Positions 32,610 to 46,233 of a DNA stretch of 64,000 bases are shown here, one piece after another (position 1 is the stretch's first letter; every line of letters begins with the position of its first letter). Origin of the DNA: Coccinella septempunctata. Its lineage: Eukaryota; Arthropoda; Insecta; Coleoptera; Coccinellidae. The position numbers and the translations under genes were made by a program. Under the pieces are notes generated by a model. The model saw only the letters and a list, made by a program, of their open reading frames with translations, did not search any database and was not told the origin of the DNA. The DNA lies in NCBI RefSeq assembly GCF_907165205.1, contig NC_058193.1:30021521-30085520 (forward strand), given 5' to 3'.

Positions 32610-35600
32610 ATTCGCCTGATCCAATTGGGATTTTCGATTCCATAATCAGCGTTGCCTAGGCTTCCACCCTAGCACAAAAACTCGATTTCGAAAATTTCGA
32701 TTTTTTGGGTCAAAAATGACATATTTGCTACTCTGTCTGAAAATCAGGATGTTCTATTACTGTCTTAGGATATGGAGTGCATAGAATTTGTTTTGAAGAT
32801 TCTGGAAAACCAAACAGTTGATGATTCAATAGAGAATTGCACTCCAGAGAGCACGTCGAAGTCAACTCGAAAATGAAAAGTGGAAAAACAAAAAAAATTA
32901 TTTTCTCCTAAACTGGGCCAGATATTTGAAATTTTGGTATTTAAATATAGGTTTTAGAACTCGCTGAATCTATTGCGAGCAATTTCGAAACCCTATCTCC
33001 CTTCGTTTAGATTTTCATCTTGGAAATGGTATTTTTCAAAAAATTGCTAATTTCAATCTGCGATATCTCCTGTTATATTCGCCTGATCCAATTGGGATTT
33101 TCGATTCCATAATCAGCGTTGCCTAGGCTTCCACCCTAGCACAAAAACTCGATTTCGAAAATTTCGATTTTTTGGGTCAAAAATGAGCAAGGGGTTAGAC
33201 CCCCCTAAAATGACATATTTGCTACTCTGTCTGAAAATCAGGATGTTCTATTACTGTCTTAGGATATGGAGTGCATAGAATTTGTTTTGAAGATTCTGGA
33301 AAACCAAACAGTTGATGATTCAATAGAGAATTGCACTCCAGAGAGCACGTCGAAGTCAACTCGAAAATGAAAAGTGGAAAAACAAAAAAAATTATTTTCT
33401 CCTAAACTGGGCCAGATATTTGAAATTTTGGTATTAAAATATAGGTTTTAGAACTCGCTGAATCTATTGCGAGCAATTTCGAAACCCTATCTCCCTTCGT
33501 TTAGATTTTCATCTTGGAAATGGCATTTTTCAAAAAATTGCAAATTTCAATCTGCGATATCTCCTGTTATATTCGCCTGATCCAATTGGGATTTTCGATT
33601 CCATAATCAGCGTTGCCTAGGCTTCCACCCTAGCAAAAAAACTCGATTTCGAAAATTTCGATTTTTTGGGTCAAAAATGAGCAAGGGGTTAGACCCCCTA
33701 AAATGACAAATTTGCTACTCTGTCTTAAAATCAGGATGTTCTATTACTGTCTTAGGATATGGAGTGCATAGAATTTGTTTTGAAGATTCTGGAAAACCAA
33801 ACAGTTGATGATTCAATAGAGAATTGCACTCCAGGGAGCACGTCGAAGTCAACTCGAAAATGAAAAGTGGAAAAACAAAAAAAATTCTTTTATCCTAAAC
33901 TGGGCCAGATATTTGAAATTTTGATATTAAAATATAGGTTTTAGAACTCGCTGAATCTATTGCGAGCAATTTCGAAACCCTATCTCCCTTCGTTTAGATT
34001 TTCATCTTGGAAATGGCATTTTTCAAAAAATTGCAAATTTCAATCAGCGATATCTCTTGTTATATTCGCCTGATCCAATTGGGATTTTCGATTCCATAAT
34101 CAGCGTTGTCTAGACTTCCACCCTAGCCAAAAAACTCGATTTCGAAAATTTCGATTTTTTGGGTCAAAAATGAGCAAGGGGTTAGACCCCCCTAAAATGA
34201 CATATTTGCTACTCTGTCTGAAAATCAGGATGTTCTATTACTGTCTTAGGATATGGAGTGCATAGAATTTGTTTTGAAGATTCTGGAAAACCAAACAGTT
34301 GATGATTCAATAGAGAATTGCACTCCAGAGAGCACGTCGAAGTCAACTCGAAAATGAAAAGTGGAAAAACAAAAAAAATTATTTTCTACTAAACTGGGCC
34401 AGATATTTGAAATTTTGGTATTAAAATATAGGTTTTCAAACACGCTGAATCTATTGCGATCAATTTCGAAAGCCTATCTCCCTTCGTTTAGATTTTCATC
34501 TTGGAAATGGCATTTTTCAAAAATTGCAAATTTCAATCAGCGATATCTCTTGTTATATTCGCCTGATCCAATTGGGATTTTCGATTCCATTATCAGCATT
34601 GCCTAGGCTTCCACCCTAGCACAAAAACTCGCTTTCGAAAATTTCGATTTTTTGGGTAAAAAATGAGCAAGGGGTTAGACCCCCCTTTAATGACAAATTT
34701 GCTACTCTGTCTTAAAATCAGGATGTTCTATTACTATCTTAGGATATGGAGTGCATAGAATTTGTTTTGAAGATTCTGGAAAACCAAACAGTTGATGATT
34801 CAATAGAGAATTGCACTCCAGGGAGCACGTCGAAGTCAACTCGAAAATGAAAAGTGGAAAAATAAAAAAAATTATTTTATCCTAAACTGGGCCAGATATT
34901 TGAAATTTTGATATTAAAATATAGGTTTTAGAACTCGCTGAATCTATTGCGAGCAATTTCGAAACCCTATCTCCCTTCGTTTAGATTTTCATCTTGGAAA
35001 TGGCATTTTTCAAAAAATTGCAAATTTCAATCTGCGATATCTCCTGTTATATTCGCCTGATCCAATTGGGATTTTCGATTCCATAATCAGCGTTGCCTAG
35101 GCTTCCACCCTAGCACAAAAACTCGATTTCGAAAATTTCGATTTTTTGGGTCAAAAATGACATATTTGCTACTCTGTCTGAAAATCAGGATGTTCTATTA
35201 CTGTCTTAGGATATGGAGTGCATAGAATTTGTTTTGAAGATTCTGGAAAACCAAACAGTTGATGATTCAATAGAGAATTGCACTCCAGAGAGCACGTCGA
35301 AGTCAACTCGAAAATGAAAAGTGGAAAAACAAAAAAAATTATTTTCTCCTAAACTGGGCCAGATATTTGAAATGTTGGTTTTAAAATATAGGTTTTAGAA
35401 CTCGCTGAATCTATTGCGAGCAATTTCGAAACCCTATCTCTCTTCGTTTAGATTTTCATCTTGGAAATGGCATTTTTCAAAAAATTGCAAATTTCAATCT
35501 GCGATATCTCCTGTTATATTCGCCTGATCCAATTGGGATTTTCGATTCCATAATCAGCGTTGCCTAGGCTTCCACCCTAGCAAAAAAACTCGATTTCGAA

Positions 35601-36504
35601 AATTTCGATTTTTTGGGTCAAAAATGAGCAAGGGGTTAAACCCCCCTAAAATGACATATTTGCTACTCTCTCTGAAAATCAGGATGTTCTATTACTGTCT
35701 TAGGATATGGAGTGCATAGAATTTGTTTTGAAGATTCTGGAAAACCAAACAGTTGATGATTCAATAGAGAATTGCACTCCAGAGAGCACGTCGAAGTCAA
35801 CTCGAAAATGAAAAGTGGAAAAACAAAAAAAATTATTTTCTCCTAAACTGGGCCAGATATTTGAAATTTTGGTATTAAAATATAGGTTTTCAAACACGCT
35901 GAATCTATTGCGATCAATTTCGAAAGCCTATCTCCCTTCGTTTAGATTTTCATCTTGGAAATGGCATTTTTCAAAAATTGCAAATTTCAATCAGCGATAT
36001 CTCTTGTTATATTCGCCTGATCCAATTGGGATTTTCGATTCCATTATCAGCATTGCCTAGGCTTCCACCCTAGCACAAAAACTCGCTTTCGAAAATTTCG
36101 ATTTTTTGGGTAAAAAATGAGCAAGGGGTTAGACCCCCCTAAAATGACAAATTTGCTACTCTGTCTTAAAATCAGGATGTTCTATTACTGTCTTAGGATA
36201 TGGAGTGCATAGAATTTGTTTTGAAGATTCTGGAAAACCAAACAGTTGATGATTCAATAGAGAATTGCACTCCAGGGAGCACGTCGAAGTCAACTCGAAA
36301 ATGAAAAGTGGAAAAATAAAAAAAATTATTTTATCCTAAACTGGGCCAGATATTTGAAATTTTGATATTAAAATATAGGTTTTAGAACTCGCTGAATCTA
36401 TTGCGAGCAATTTCGAAACCCTATCTCCCTTCGTTTAGATTTTCATCTTGGAAATGGCATTTTTCAAAAAATTGCAAATTTCAATCTGCGATATCTCCTG
36501 TTAT
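32610..36504 (+). repeat. Higher-order repeat, copy 1 (3,895 bp, 8 monomers)
   Basis: Its eight monomer spacings (494, 493, 494, 493, 467, 494, 493, 467) sum to 3,895 and recur exactly in copy 2. Shared rare variants include TTACTATCTTAGG (34731 and 38626), CCCCCCTTTAATG (34680 and 38575) and CTACTCTCTCTGAAAATC (35662 and 39557). I saw only two single-base differences from copy 2: GGTATTTAAATA versus GGTATTTGAATA, and CTAGCACAAAA versus CTAGCTCAAAA. Confidence 0.9.
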
Positions 36505-39500
36505 ATTCGCCTGATCCAATTGGGATTTTCGATTCCATAATCAGCGTTGCCTAGGCTTCCACCCTAGCACAAAAACTCGATTTCGAAAATTTCGATTTTT
36601 TGGGTCAAAAATGACATATTTGCTACTCTGTCTGAAAATCAGGATGTTCTATTACTGTCTTAGGATATGGAGTGCATAGAATTTGTTTTGAAGATTCTGG
36701 AAAACCAAACAGTTGATGATTCAATAGAGAATTGCACTCCAGAGAGCACGTCGAAGTCAACTCGAAAATGAAAAGTGGAAAAACAAAAAAAATTATTTTC
36801 TCCTAAACTGGGCCAGATATTTGAAATTTTGGTATTTGAATATAGGTTTTAGAACTCGCTGAATCTATTGCGAGCAATTTCGAAACCCTATCTCCCTTCG
36901 TTTAGATTTTCATCTTGGAAATGGTATTTTTCAAAAAATTGCTAATTTCAATCTGCGATATCTCCTGTTATATTCGCCTGATCCAATTGGGATTTTCGAT
37001 TCCATAATCAGCGTTGCCTAGGCTTCCACCCTAGCTCAAAAACTCGATTTCGAAAATTTCGATTTTTTGGGTCAAAAATGAGCAAGGGGTTAGACCCCCC
37101 TAAAATGACATATTTGCTACTCTGTCTGAAAATCAGGATGTTCTATTACTGTCTTAGGATATGGAGTGCATAGAATTTGTTTTGAAGATTCTGGAAAACC
37201 AAACAGTTGATGATTCAATAGAGAATTGCACTCCAGAGAGCACGTCGAAGTCAACTCGAAAATGAAAAGTGGAAAAACAAAAAAAATTATTTTCTCCTAA
37301 ACTGGGCCAGATATTTGAAATTTTGGTATTAAAATATAGGTTTTAGAACTCGCTGAATCTATTGCGAGCAATTTCGAAACCCTATCTCCCTTCGTTTAGA
37401 TTTTCATCTTGGAAATGGCATTTTTCAAAAAATTGCAAATTTCAATCTGCGATATCTCCTGTTATATTCGCCTGATCCAATTGGGATTTTCGATTCCATA
37501 ATCAGCGTTGCCTAGGCTTCCACCCTAGCAAAAAAACTCGATTTCGAAAATTTCGATTTTTTGGGTCAAAAATGAGCAAGGGGTTAGACCCCCTAAAATG
37601 ACAAATTTGCTACTCTGTCTTAAAATCAGGATGTTCTATTACTGTCTTAGGATATGGAGTGCATAGAATTTGTTTTGAAGATTCTGGAAAACCAAACAGT
37701 TGATGATTCAATAGAGAATTGCACTCCAGGGAGCACGTCGAAGTCAACTCGAAAATGAAAAGTGGAAAAACAAAAAAAATTCTTTTATCCTAAACTGGGC
37801 CAGATATTTGAAATTTTGATATTAAAATATAGGTTTTAGAACTCGCTGAATCTATTGCGAGCAATTTCGAAACCCTATCTCCCTTCGTTTAGATTTTCAT
37901 CTTGGAAATGGCATTTTTCAAAAAATTGCAAATTTCAATCAGCGATATCTCTTGTTATATTCGCCTGATCCAATTGGGATTTTCGATTCCATAATCAGCG
38001 TTGTCTAGACTTCCACCCTAGCCAAAAAACTCGATTTCGAAAATTTCGATTTTTTGGGTCAAAAATGAGCAAGGGGTTAGACCCCCCTAAAATGACATAT
38101 TTGCTACTCTGTCTGAAAATCAGGATGTTCTATTACTGTCTTAGGATATGGAGTGCATAGAATTTGTTTTGAAGATTCTGGAAAACCAAACAGTTGATGA
38201 TTCAATAGAGAATTGCACTCCAGAGAGCACGTCGAAGTCAACTCGAAAATGAAAAGTGGAAAAACAAAAAAAATTATTTTCTACTAAACTGGGCCAGATA
38301 TTTGAAATTTTGGTATTAAAATATAGGTTTTCAAACACGCTGAATCTATTGCGATCAATTTCGAAAGCCTATCTCCCTTCGTTTAGATTTTCATCTTGGA
38401 AATGGCATTTTTCAAAAATTGCAAATTTCAATCAGCGATATCTCTTGTTATATTCGCCTGATCCAATTGGGATTTTCGATTCCATTATCAGCATTGCCTA
38501 GGCTTCCACCCTAGCACAAAAACTCGCTTTCGAAAATTTCGATTTTTTGGGTAAAAAATGAGCAAGGGGTTAGACCCCCCTTTAATGACAAATTTGCTAC
38601 TCTGTCTTAAAATCAGGATGTTCTATTACTATCTTAGGATATGGAGTGCATAGAATTTGTTTTGAAGATTCTGGAAAACCAAACAGTTGATGATTCAATA
38701 GAGAATTGCACTCCAGGGAGCACGTCGAAGTCAACTCGAAAATGAAAAGTGGAAAAATAAAAAAAATTATTTTATCCTAAACTGGGCCAGATATTTGAAA
38801 TTTTGATATTAAAATATAGGTTTTAGAACTCGCTGAATCTATTGCGAGCAATTTCGAAACCCTATCTCCCTTCGTTTAGATTTTCATCTTGGAAATGGCA
38901 TTTTTCAAAAAATTGCAAATTTCAATCTGCGATATCTCCTGTTATATTCGCCTGATCCAATTGGGATTTTCGATTCCATAATCAGCGTTGCCTAGGCTTC
39001 CACCCTAGCACAAAAACTCGATTTCGAAAATTTCGATTTTTTGGGTCAAAAATGACATATTTGCTACTCTGTCTGAAAATCAGGATGTTCTATTACTGTC
39101 TTAGGATATGGAGTGCATAGAATTTGTTTTGAAGATTCTGGAAAACCAAACAGTTGATGATTCAATAGAGAATTGCACTCCAGAGAGCACGTCGAAGTCA
39201 ACTCGAAAATGAAAAGTGGAAAAACAAAAAAAATTATTTTCTCCTAAACTGGGCCAGATATTTGAAATGTTGGTTTTAAAATATAGGTTTTAGAACTCGC
39301 TGAATCTATTGCGAGCAATTTCGAAACCCTATCTCTCTTCGTTTAGATTTTCATCTTGGAAATGGCATTTTTCAAAAAATTGCAAATTTCAATCTGCGAT
39401 ATCTCCTGTTATATTCGCCTGATCCAATTGGGATTTTCGATTCCATAATCAGCGTTGCCTAGGCTTCCACCCTAGCAAAAAAACTCGATTTCGAAAATTT

Positions 39501-40399
39501 CGATTTTTTGGGTCAAAAATGAGCAAGGGGTTAAACCCCCCTAAAATGACATATTTGCTACTCTCTCTGAAAATCAGGATGTTCTATTACTGTCTTAGGA
39601 TATGGAGTGCATAGAATTTGTTTTGAAGATTCTGGAAAACCAAACAGTTGATGATTCAATAGAGAATTGCACTCCAGAGAGCACGTCGAAGTCAACTCGA
39701 AAATGAAAAGTGGAAAAACAAAAAAAATTATTTTCTCCTAAACTGGGCCAGATATTTGAAATTTTGGTATTAAAATATAGGTTTTCAAACACGCTGAATC
39801 TATTGCGATCAATTTCGAAAGCCTATCTCCCTTCGTTTAGATTTTCATCTTGGAAATGGCATTTTTCAAAAATTGCAAATTTCAATCAGCGATATCTCTT
39901 GTTATATTCGCCTGATCCAATTGGGATTTTCGATTCCATTATCAGCATTGCCTAGGCTTCCACCCTAGCACAAAAACTCGCTTTCGAAAATTTCGATTTT
40001 TTGGGTAAAAAATGAGCAAGGGGTTAGACCCCCCTAAAATGACAAATTTGCTACTCTGTCTTAAAATCAGGATGTTCTATTACTGTCTTAGGATATGGAG
40101 TGCATAGAATTTGTTTTGAAGATTCTGGAAAACCAAACAGTTGATGATTCAATAGAGAATTGCACTCCAGGGAGCACGTCGAAGTCAACTCGAAAATGAA
40201 AAGTGGAAAAATAAAAAAAATTATTTTATCCTAAACTGGGCCAGATATTTGAAATTTTGATATTAAAATATAGGTTTTAGAACTCGCTGAATCTATTGCG
40301 AGCAATTTCGAAACCCTATCTCCCTTCGTTTAGATTTTCATCTTGGAAATGGCATTTTTCAAAAAATTGCAAATTTCAATCTGCGATATCTCCTGTTAT
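36505..40399 (+). repeat. Higher-order repeat, copy 2 (3,895 bp, 8 monomers)
   Basis: Aligns at a constant offset of 3,895 with copy 1. Its first kilobase also matches the partial third copy, including both bases that differ from copy 1. Confidence 0.9.
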
Positions 40400-41466
40400 A
40401 TTCGCCTGATCCAATTGGGATTTTCGATTCCATAATCAGCGTTGCCTAGGCTTCCACCCTAGCACAAAAACTCGATTTCGAAAATTTCGATTTTTTGGGT
40501 CAAAAATGACATATTTGCTACTCTGTCTGAAAATCAGGATGTTCTATTACTGTCTTAGGATATGGAGTGCATAGAATTTGTTTTGAAGATTCTGGAAAAC
40601 CAAACAGTTGATGATTCAATAGAGAATTGCACTCCAGAGAGCACGTCGAAGTCAACTCGAAAATGAAAAGTGGAAAAACAAAAAAAATTATTTTCTCCTA
40701 AACTGGGCCAGATATTTGAAATTTTGGTATTTGAATATAGGTTTTAGAACTCGCTGAATCTATTGCGAGCAATTTCGAAACCCTATCTCCCTTCGTTTAG
40801 ATTTTCATCTTGGAAATGGTATTTTTCAAAAAATTGCTAATTTCAATCTGCGATATCTCCTGTTATATTCGCCTGATCCAATTGGGATTTTCGATTCCAT
40901 AATCAGCGTTGCCTAGGCTTCCACCCTAGCTCAAAAACTCGATTTCGAAAATTTCGATTTTTTGGGTCAAAAATGAGCAAGGGGTTAGACCCCCCTAAAA
41001 TGACATATTTGCTACTCTGTCTGAAAATCAGGATGTTCTATTACTGTCTTAGGATATGGAGTGCATAGAATTTGTTTTGAAGATTCTGGAAAACCAAACA
41101 GTTGATGATTCAATAGAGAATTGCACTCCAGAGAGCACGTCGAAGTCAACTCGAAAATGAAAAGTGGAAAAACAAAAAAAATTATTTTCTCCTAAACTGG
41201 GCCAGATATTTGAAATTTTGGTATTAAAATATAGGTTTTAGAACTCGCTGAATCTATTGCGAGCAATTTCGAAACCCTATCTCCCTTCGTTTAGATTTTC
41301 ATCTTGGAAATGGCATTTTTCAAAAAATTGCAAATTTCAATCTGCGATATCTCCTGTTATATTCGCCTGATCCAATTGGGATTTTCGATTCCATAATCAG
41401 CGTTGCCTAGGCTTCCACCCTAGCAAAAAAACTCGATTTCGAAAATTTCGATTTTTTGGGTCAAAA
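40400..41466 (+). repeat. Higher-order repeat, partial copy 3
   Basis: Continues the 3,895-bp offset until about 41466, where the sequence departs from copy 2 (GACCCCCCTAAAATGACATA here against GACCCCCTAAAATGACAAA). Confidence 0.85.
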
Positions 41467-42937
41467 ATGAGCAAGGGGTTAGACCCCCCTAAAATGACAT
41501 ATTTGCTACTCTCTCTGAAAATCAGGATGTTCTATTACTGTCTTAGGATATGGAGTGCATAGAATTTGTTTTGAAGATTCTGGAAAACCAAACAGTTGAT
41601 GATTCAATAGAGAATTGCACTCCAGAGAGCACGTCGAAGTCAACTCGAAAATGAAAAGTGGAAAAACAAAAAGAATTATTTTCTCCTAAACTGGTCCAGA
41701 TATTTGAAACTTTGGTATTAAAATATAGGTTTTCCAACACGCTGAATCTATTGCGAGCAATTTCGAAAGCCTATCACCCTTCGTTTAGATTTTCATCTTG
41801 GAAATGGCATTTTTCAAAAATTGCAAATTTCAATCTGCGATATCTCCTTTTAAATTTGCCTGATCCAATTGGGATTTTCGATTCCATTATCAGCGTTGCC
41901 TAGGCTTCCACCCTAGCATAAGAACTCGACTTCGAAAATTTCGATTTTTTGGGTCAAAAATGAGCAAGGGGTTAGACCCCCTAAAATGACATATTTGCTA
42001 CTCTGTCTTAAAATCAGGATATTCTATTACTGTCTTAGGATATGGAGTGCATAGAATTTGTATTGAAGATTCTGGAAAACCAAACAGTTGATGATTCAAT
42101 AGAGAATTGCACTCCAGAGAGCACGTCGAAGTCAACTCGAAAATGAAAAGTGGAAAAACAAAAAAAATTTTTTTCTCCTAAACTGGGCCAGATATTTGAA
42201 ATTTTGGTATTAAAATATAGGTTTTCAAACACGCTGAATCCATTGCGAGCAATTTCGAAAGCCTATCTCCCTTCGTTTAGATTTTCATCTTGGAAATGGC
42301 ATTTTTCAAAAATTGCAAATTTCAATCTGCGATATCTCCTTTTATATTCGCCTGATCCAATTGGGATTTTCGATTCCATTATCAGCGTTGCCTAGGCTTC
42401 CACCCTAGCATAAGAACTCGACTTCGAAAATTTCGATTTTTTGGGTCAAAAATGAGCAAGGGGTTAGACCCTCCTAAAATGACCTATTTGCTACTCTGTC
42501 TTAAAATCAGGATGTTCTATTACTGTCTTAGGATATGGAGTGCATAGAATTTGTTTTGAAGATTCTGGAAAACCAAACAGTTGATGATTCAGTAGAGAAT
42601 TGCCTTCCAGAGAGCACGTCGAAGTCAACTCGAAAATGAAAAGTGGAAAAACGAAAAAAATTATTTTCTCCTAAACTGGGCCAGATATTTGAAATTTTGG
42701 TATTAAAATATAGGTTTTCAAACACGCTGAATTTATTGCGAGCATTTTCGAAAGCCTATCTCCCTTCGTTTAGATTTTCTTCTTGGAAATGGCATTTTTC
42801 AAAAATTGCAAATTTCAATCTGCGATATCTCCTGTTATATTCGCCTGATCCAATTGGGATTTTCGATTCCATTATAAGCGTTGCCTAGGCTTCCACCCTA
42901 GCATAAAAACTCGATTTCGAAAATCTCGACATTTTGG

Positions 42938-43290
42938 GTATCTATTCATGTCATTTTCGTCGACATTATACACTATGACTACGGTGAATATTTTTTATTG
43001 ATTTTTATTATTTATTCATTTCAACCTGTAAATATTTGTTTATATATACATTTTATATTTTGACATAACTCCATTCATGCATTTTTTTGTCTATAAGCGT
43101 TATAACTCGCGTACTTAAACTGCTCATTATACAAGCCCCCCTGTCTATTTGTCTGTTTCTAGTTGCTTTGTATTTTGTTGAGTGAATTCTTGTATTTATG
43201 TATGTATTTCATTTATTTACTTTGACCTGTGAAAGCAATTTTTTGTAATTGTAGAAACACCAATAAACTATCTCTCTCTCTCGACGAATG
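42938..43290 (+). other. Possible retroelement 3' end with (CT)n tail
   Basis: The AT-rich segment closing with AATAAACTATCTCTCTCTCT near 43262 resembles a 3' untranslated region with polyadenylation signal and simple-repeat tail, like the LINE end at 11.5 kb. No coding end was identified upstream; the satellite stops just before. Confidence 0.3.
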
Positions 43291-44136
43291 TGTTGTGTTG
43301 TGTTCTTTTTTTATTCCAAATATTTATGCTGTTCCCATAAGGCATGGTATATATATACATTTTTTCCGAACACCGATCAAGAGCATCGAACAGTATTCAC
43401 ATATTTACCTGAATAAATCAATGAATGATTGATTTCTGTGTATGTGATACAAAGCAATGAACCGAATAGAATTTCAGAATGGAATCACGGTGCAAAAATA
43501 TGTACCATCACCATCACTGGAAAAACACATCCAACAATAGACTGGAAACAAAACAATATCGTTTGCAAATCTCGTTTTCGGGATCAATTTGGATGATGAT
43601 GTTATCGAATTTGTTCAATTTGCAATTTTTTGTCGATCCGAAACTTGTTATTTCGCATGTATCTCCGAACGTACCATGCGTTCAGAATATATTTGGGATT
43701 CGGCATTCAATTTAGATTGGACGATTTACGAAAAAATCGTTGTCGATTCGACAGAAACGGCACAAATGGAAAATCACACTTCGGGAGAAGGTCAGGTAAT
43801 TGAAGCTGAAAAAAATTATTGCTGAACTGTGGCTGCTATTAGGTATTAGGTTATGTAGTAGAGTGACAATTGGTTTTGGTGGTTTCAGAGGGGTTAGTGC
43901 ATAATATTTAGCTCATATCGCTCTGAATTCCATACAAAAACCTTATTTTTTACTGTGTTGAATATGTTGCAAATAAACAGCATTTGGGGAAGGTTGTAGT
44001 TTTCCAATTAATTAGGAGAAAACAGCATCTGAAATGCAACTAATGTTCTTGAAAGTTTATGGTGACGATGCTCCAACTGATAAATCATGTATGTAGCTAT
44101 TTAGGTGAATTCTACTCAACTGAAAAAGTATACATA
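43291..44136. other. Unassigned; short frames only
   Basis: A 78-residue plus-strand frame at 43589-43825 (MDDDVIEFVQFAIFCRSETC at the start) is acidic and Cys-containing but matches nothing I know. Confidence 0.25.
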
Positions 44137-44138
44137 TA

Positions 44139-45432
44139 GGAGGATATATTGAAAAATTCTTGGCGTACTATGGAACCAAACAAAATTTCAATGTCAAAAA
44201 ATTGTATTACTCAACATATTCTCCTCTTAATTCGATACATTTATTACAGCAAACCTACAACGTCTCTAGACCATTCAAAAAAAAAGTTTTTTCTTGATCT
44301 GAAAACCAGACCTCTACAGCTTTTATTACCTCCTCGTTGGAAGAAAATTTACGACCTTTTAAACTTTTTTTCAGTTGAGGAAAGAGATGATAGTCGGATG
44401 GAGCCAAATCTGGTGAATAAGGGTGGTATTCTAGTAATTCGAACCCTAAATCACGAATTTTTTGCATGGCAACATGAGATTTGTGTGCAGGGGCGTTGTC
44501 CTGCAAAAACAAAACACCTTTAGATAGCTTTTCGCGTCTTTTCTCTTAATTTTTTTCCCATAGAGTGGTCAGTAGTGTCGAATAGTAATATCCGGTTATT
44601 GTTCTACCGTTATTCAAAAAATCAATCATGATTACTCCATGGCAATCCCAAAAAACTGAAGCAAGAGAACTTTTCCAGCAGATTTTTTGACCCGAAACTT
44701 CTTAGGTCTTAGAGAACCAGAGTGTCCCCATTCCATCAATTGTTGCTTTGTTTCTGGATCGTAGAAATGTACCCAAGTCTCATCCATAGTAACAATTCGA
44801 TTTGAAGTCTACATCGTTTTCAAATCGAGCACAGATCGAACGCGACGCTTCTACCCTTGCACGCTTTTGGTCAAGATTCAAACATTTGGATATCCATTTT
44901 GCAGCAATTTTTCTCATGTCCAAATTGACGTAATTGATATGATGAACGCGTTCGTATAAAATATTCAGTGCTTCAGATATCCGTTTTCGACGGTCTGATA
45001 AAATCATGTCATGAACTGCATCGATATTTTCGGGGACTGACACAGAAACTGGCTTCCCGATCATCTTCAATAGAAAATTTACCCCTATTGAAGCTTGCAG
45101 TCCAATTTTTCACGGTCGCAAACGAAGGACATTGATCACCAAGTATATTTAACATATCTTCGTAAATCTGCTTTCCTCTTAACCCTTTTAAATTCATGTA
45201 CTTGATGATGGCTCGATACTCCTATTTTTCGATTTCCACAATTTCTATGGACATCTTCTTTCTTTTAATTTATTGCGTAACTCTGGCTTATTTTTTCGAC
45301 TTCAAACTTCACACCATAGATAACCTGCTCCACACTGACACTTCTAATGAGTTATTGTTCGTTGCTATGGTAACGCAATATTTTTTTATTCATGGAACTG
45401 GTTTAGGCTAACTAGATATCAATACATCTTCG
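44139..45432 (-). mobile_element. Mariner element, copy 2
   Basis: The 3' end GGAGGATATATTGAAAAATT starts at 44139 after a TA (44137-44138). The 5' end, reading CGAAGATGTATTGATATCTA on the minus strand, terminates at 45432, followed by TT where TA is expected. Length 1,294 bp. Confidence 0.9.
44207..45254 (-). pseudogene. Mariner transposase (DD34D), inactivated
   Basis: Starts MSIEIVEIEK and meets an in-frame stop at residue 11. The HTH half (QIYEDMLNILGDQCPSFATV) shifts frame near 45065. The catalytic half has frameshifts around 44790 (near TMDESWVHF) and about 44680, and returns with LQDNAPAHKSHVAMQKIRDL and HPYSPDLAPSDYHLFP, giving the DD34D spacing (34 residues between the second and third Asp). 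A TAG replaces a Gln codon after LETL, and the frame otherwise ends CIELRGEYVE at 44207-44209. Confidence 0.88.
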
Positions 45433-46020
45433 TTCCTAACGTCTCTTCTTATGGCAGATGAAAAAAGTAATGAAAATGCAATGCTGAAAATATAAAGCGA
45501 TCATTCATTATTCTGTCGTCTGAATAGTTTTGCTCATGTATCTAAACAGGAAACGTCGTTCTGTTGAAGTGTAGACATGGAGAAAAAAGTTAATCAAGGT
45601 TGAAATTTCTTGCCAGAACTCCTGTTATTGTACAGCTTCGTTCAGTAAGAAATATCAATCTACCTCATTTGGACATTGCTACGCCAATTTTCCCTCACGT
45701 AACAGCTCGAGATTAATTTTCCCCTTTCAACAGGATTCGTATGGATGCCAAGAATAATGAGTCCCTACGGCATATGCGTCTTCTGGGAATAGAAGAACAT
45801 TCTCGACACAGTTAATTATGGATGAACAATATGAACATACATTCTAGCTTCTCAAACTAAACATTCCAGGTGGACTGAAATATGGAGAATATTTATGTAG
45901 TCACTTCGAATAATGCTGGAACACTTGGAAAAATTCATGTTCCACGCGTGAAAAGAAAATCAAATTTTCAAATTAAAAAACAAAAATAATGATTTCATCA
46001 ATCCACAGAGTGAAGCACAA
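45433..46020. other. No recognised feature
   Basis: Between mariner copy 2 and a LINE remnant; nothing seen. Confidence 0.4.
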
Positions 46021-46233
46021 TTAATTTGTTTTCCTTCGGTCTCTCTGATATCTGTGGTGATTCCCAAAAGAATACTCATTCCTCCTATAATTTTCTTGTC
46101 CAAGACATTCCTTGCTCAGGCTAGCAATGGCGAGGCATTCGGTAACCAGGTGAATAGGAGATGTCTCCTTTTTCACACAGAATTTACACTCAGCAGTTAC
46201 TGATAAGCCCATTCTGCTCATATGTTTACTAAG
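46021..46233 (-). pseudogene. Non-LTR retrotransposon C-terminal zinc-knuckle remnant
   Basis: The frame LSKHMSRMGLSVTAECKFCV, then HLVTECLAI, has the L-x-RMGL-x6-CxFC-x-HLxxEC layout that follows the RNase H domain in I/R1/jockey-like LINE polyproteins. A stop lies just upstream, so only this tail is preserved. Confidence 0.65.

Larger units (their letters stand above)
29711..42937 (+). repeat. Satellite array of ~493-bp monomers (about 27 copies)
   Basis: The block GGATATGGAGTGCAT marks each monomer, from 29863, 30356, 30850 and 31342 to 42531, with spacings of 492-494 bp or 466-467 bp. The short monomers lack a 27-bp block around GCAAGGGGTTAGACCCC. Two sequence types alternate in much of the array: type 1 has TTTTCAAACACGCTG and GCGATCAATTTCGAAAG, type 2 has TTTTAGAACTCGCTG and GCGAGCAATTTCGAAAC. 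Each monomer contains an inverted octamer GGAGTGCA / TGCACTCC about 70 bp apart. Open frames of 81 residues (plus) and 65 residues (minus) recur because the sequence recurs; overlapping frames on both strands argue against coding. Confidence 0.97.

Noticed and set aside
29839..42888. Recurring 81-residue and 65-residue open frames in the satellite
   Set aside because: They overlap on opposite strands, repeat only because the DNA repeats, are lost in the alternate monomer type, and show no protein motif.
43589..43825. Small secreted or Cys-rich protein
   Set aside because: No signal peptide, no regular Cys spacing and no family resemblance.
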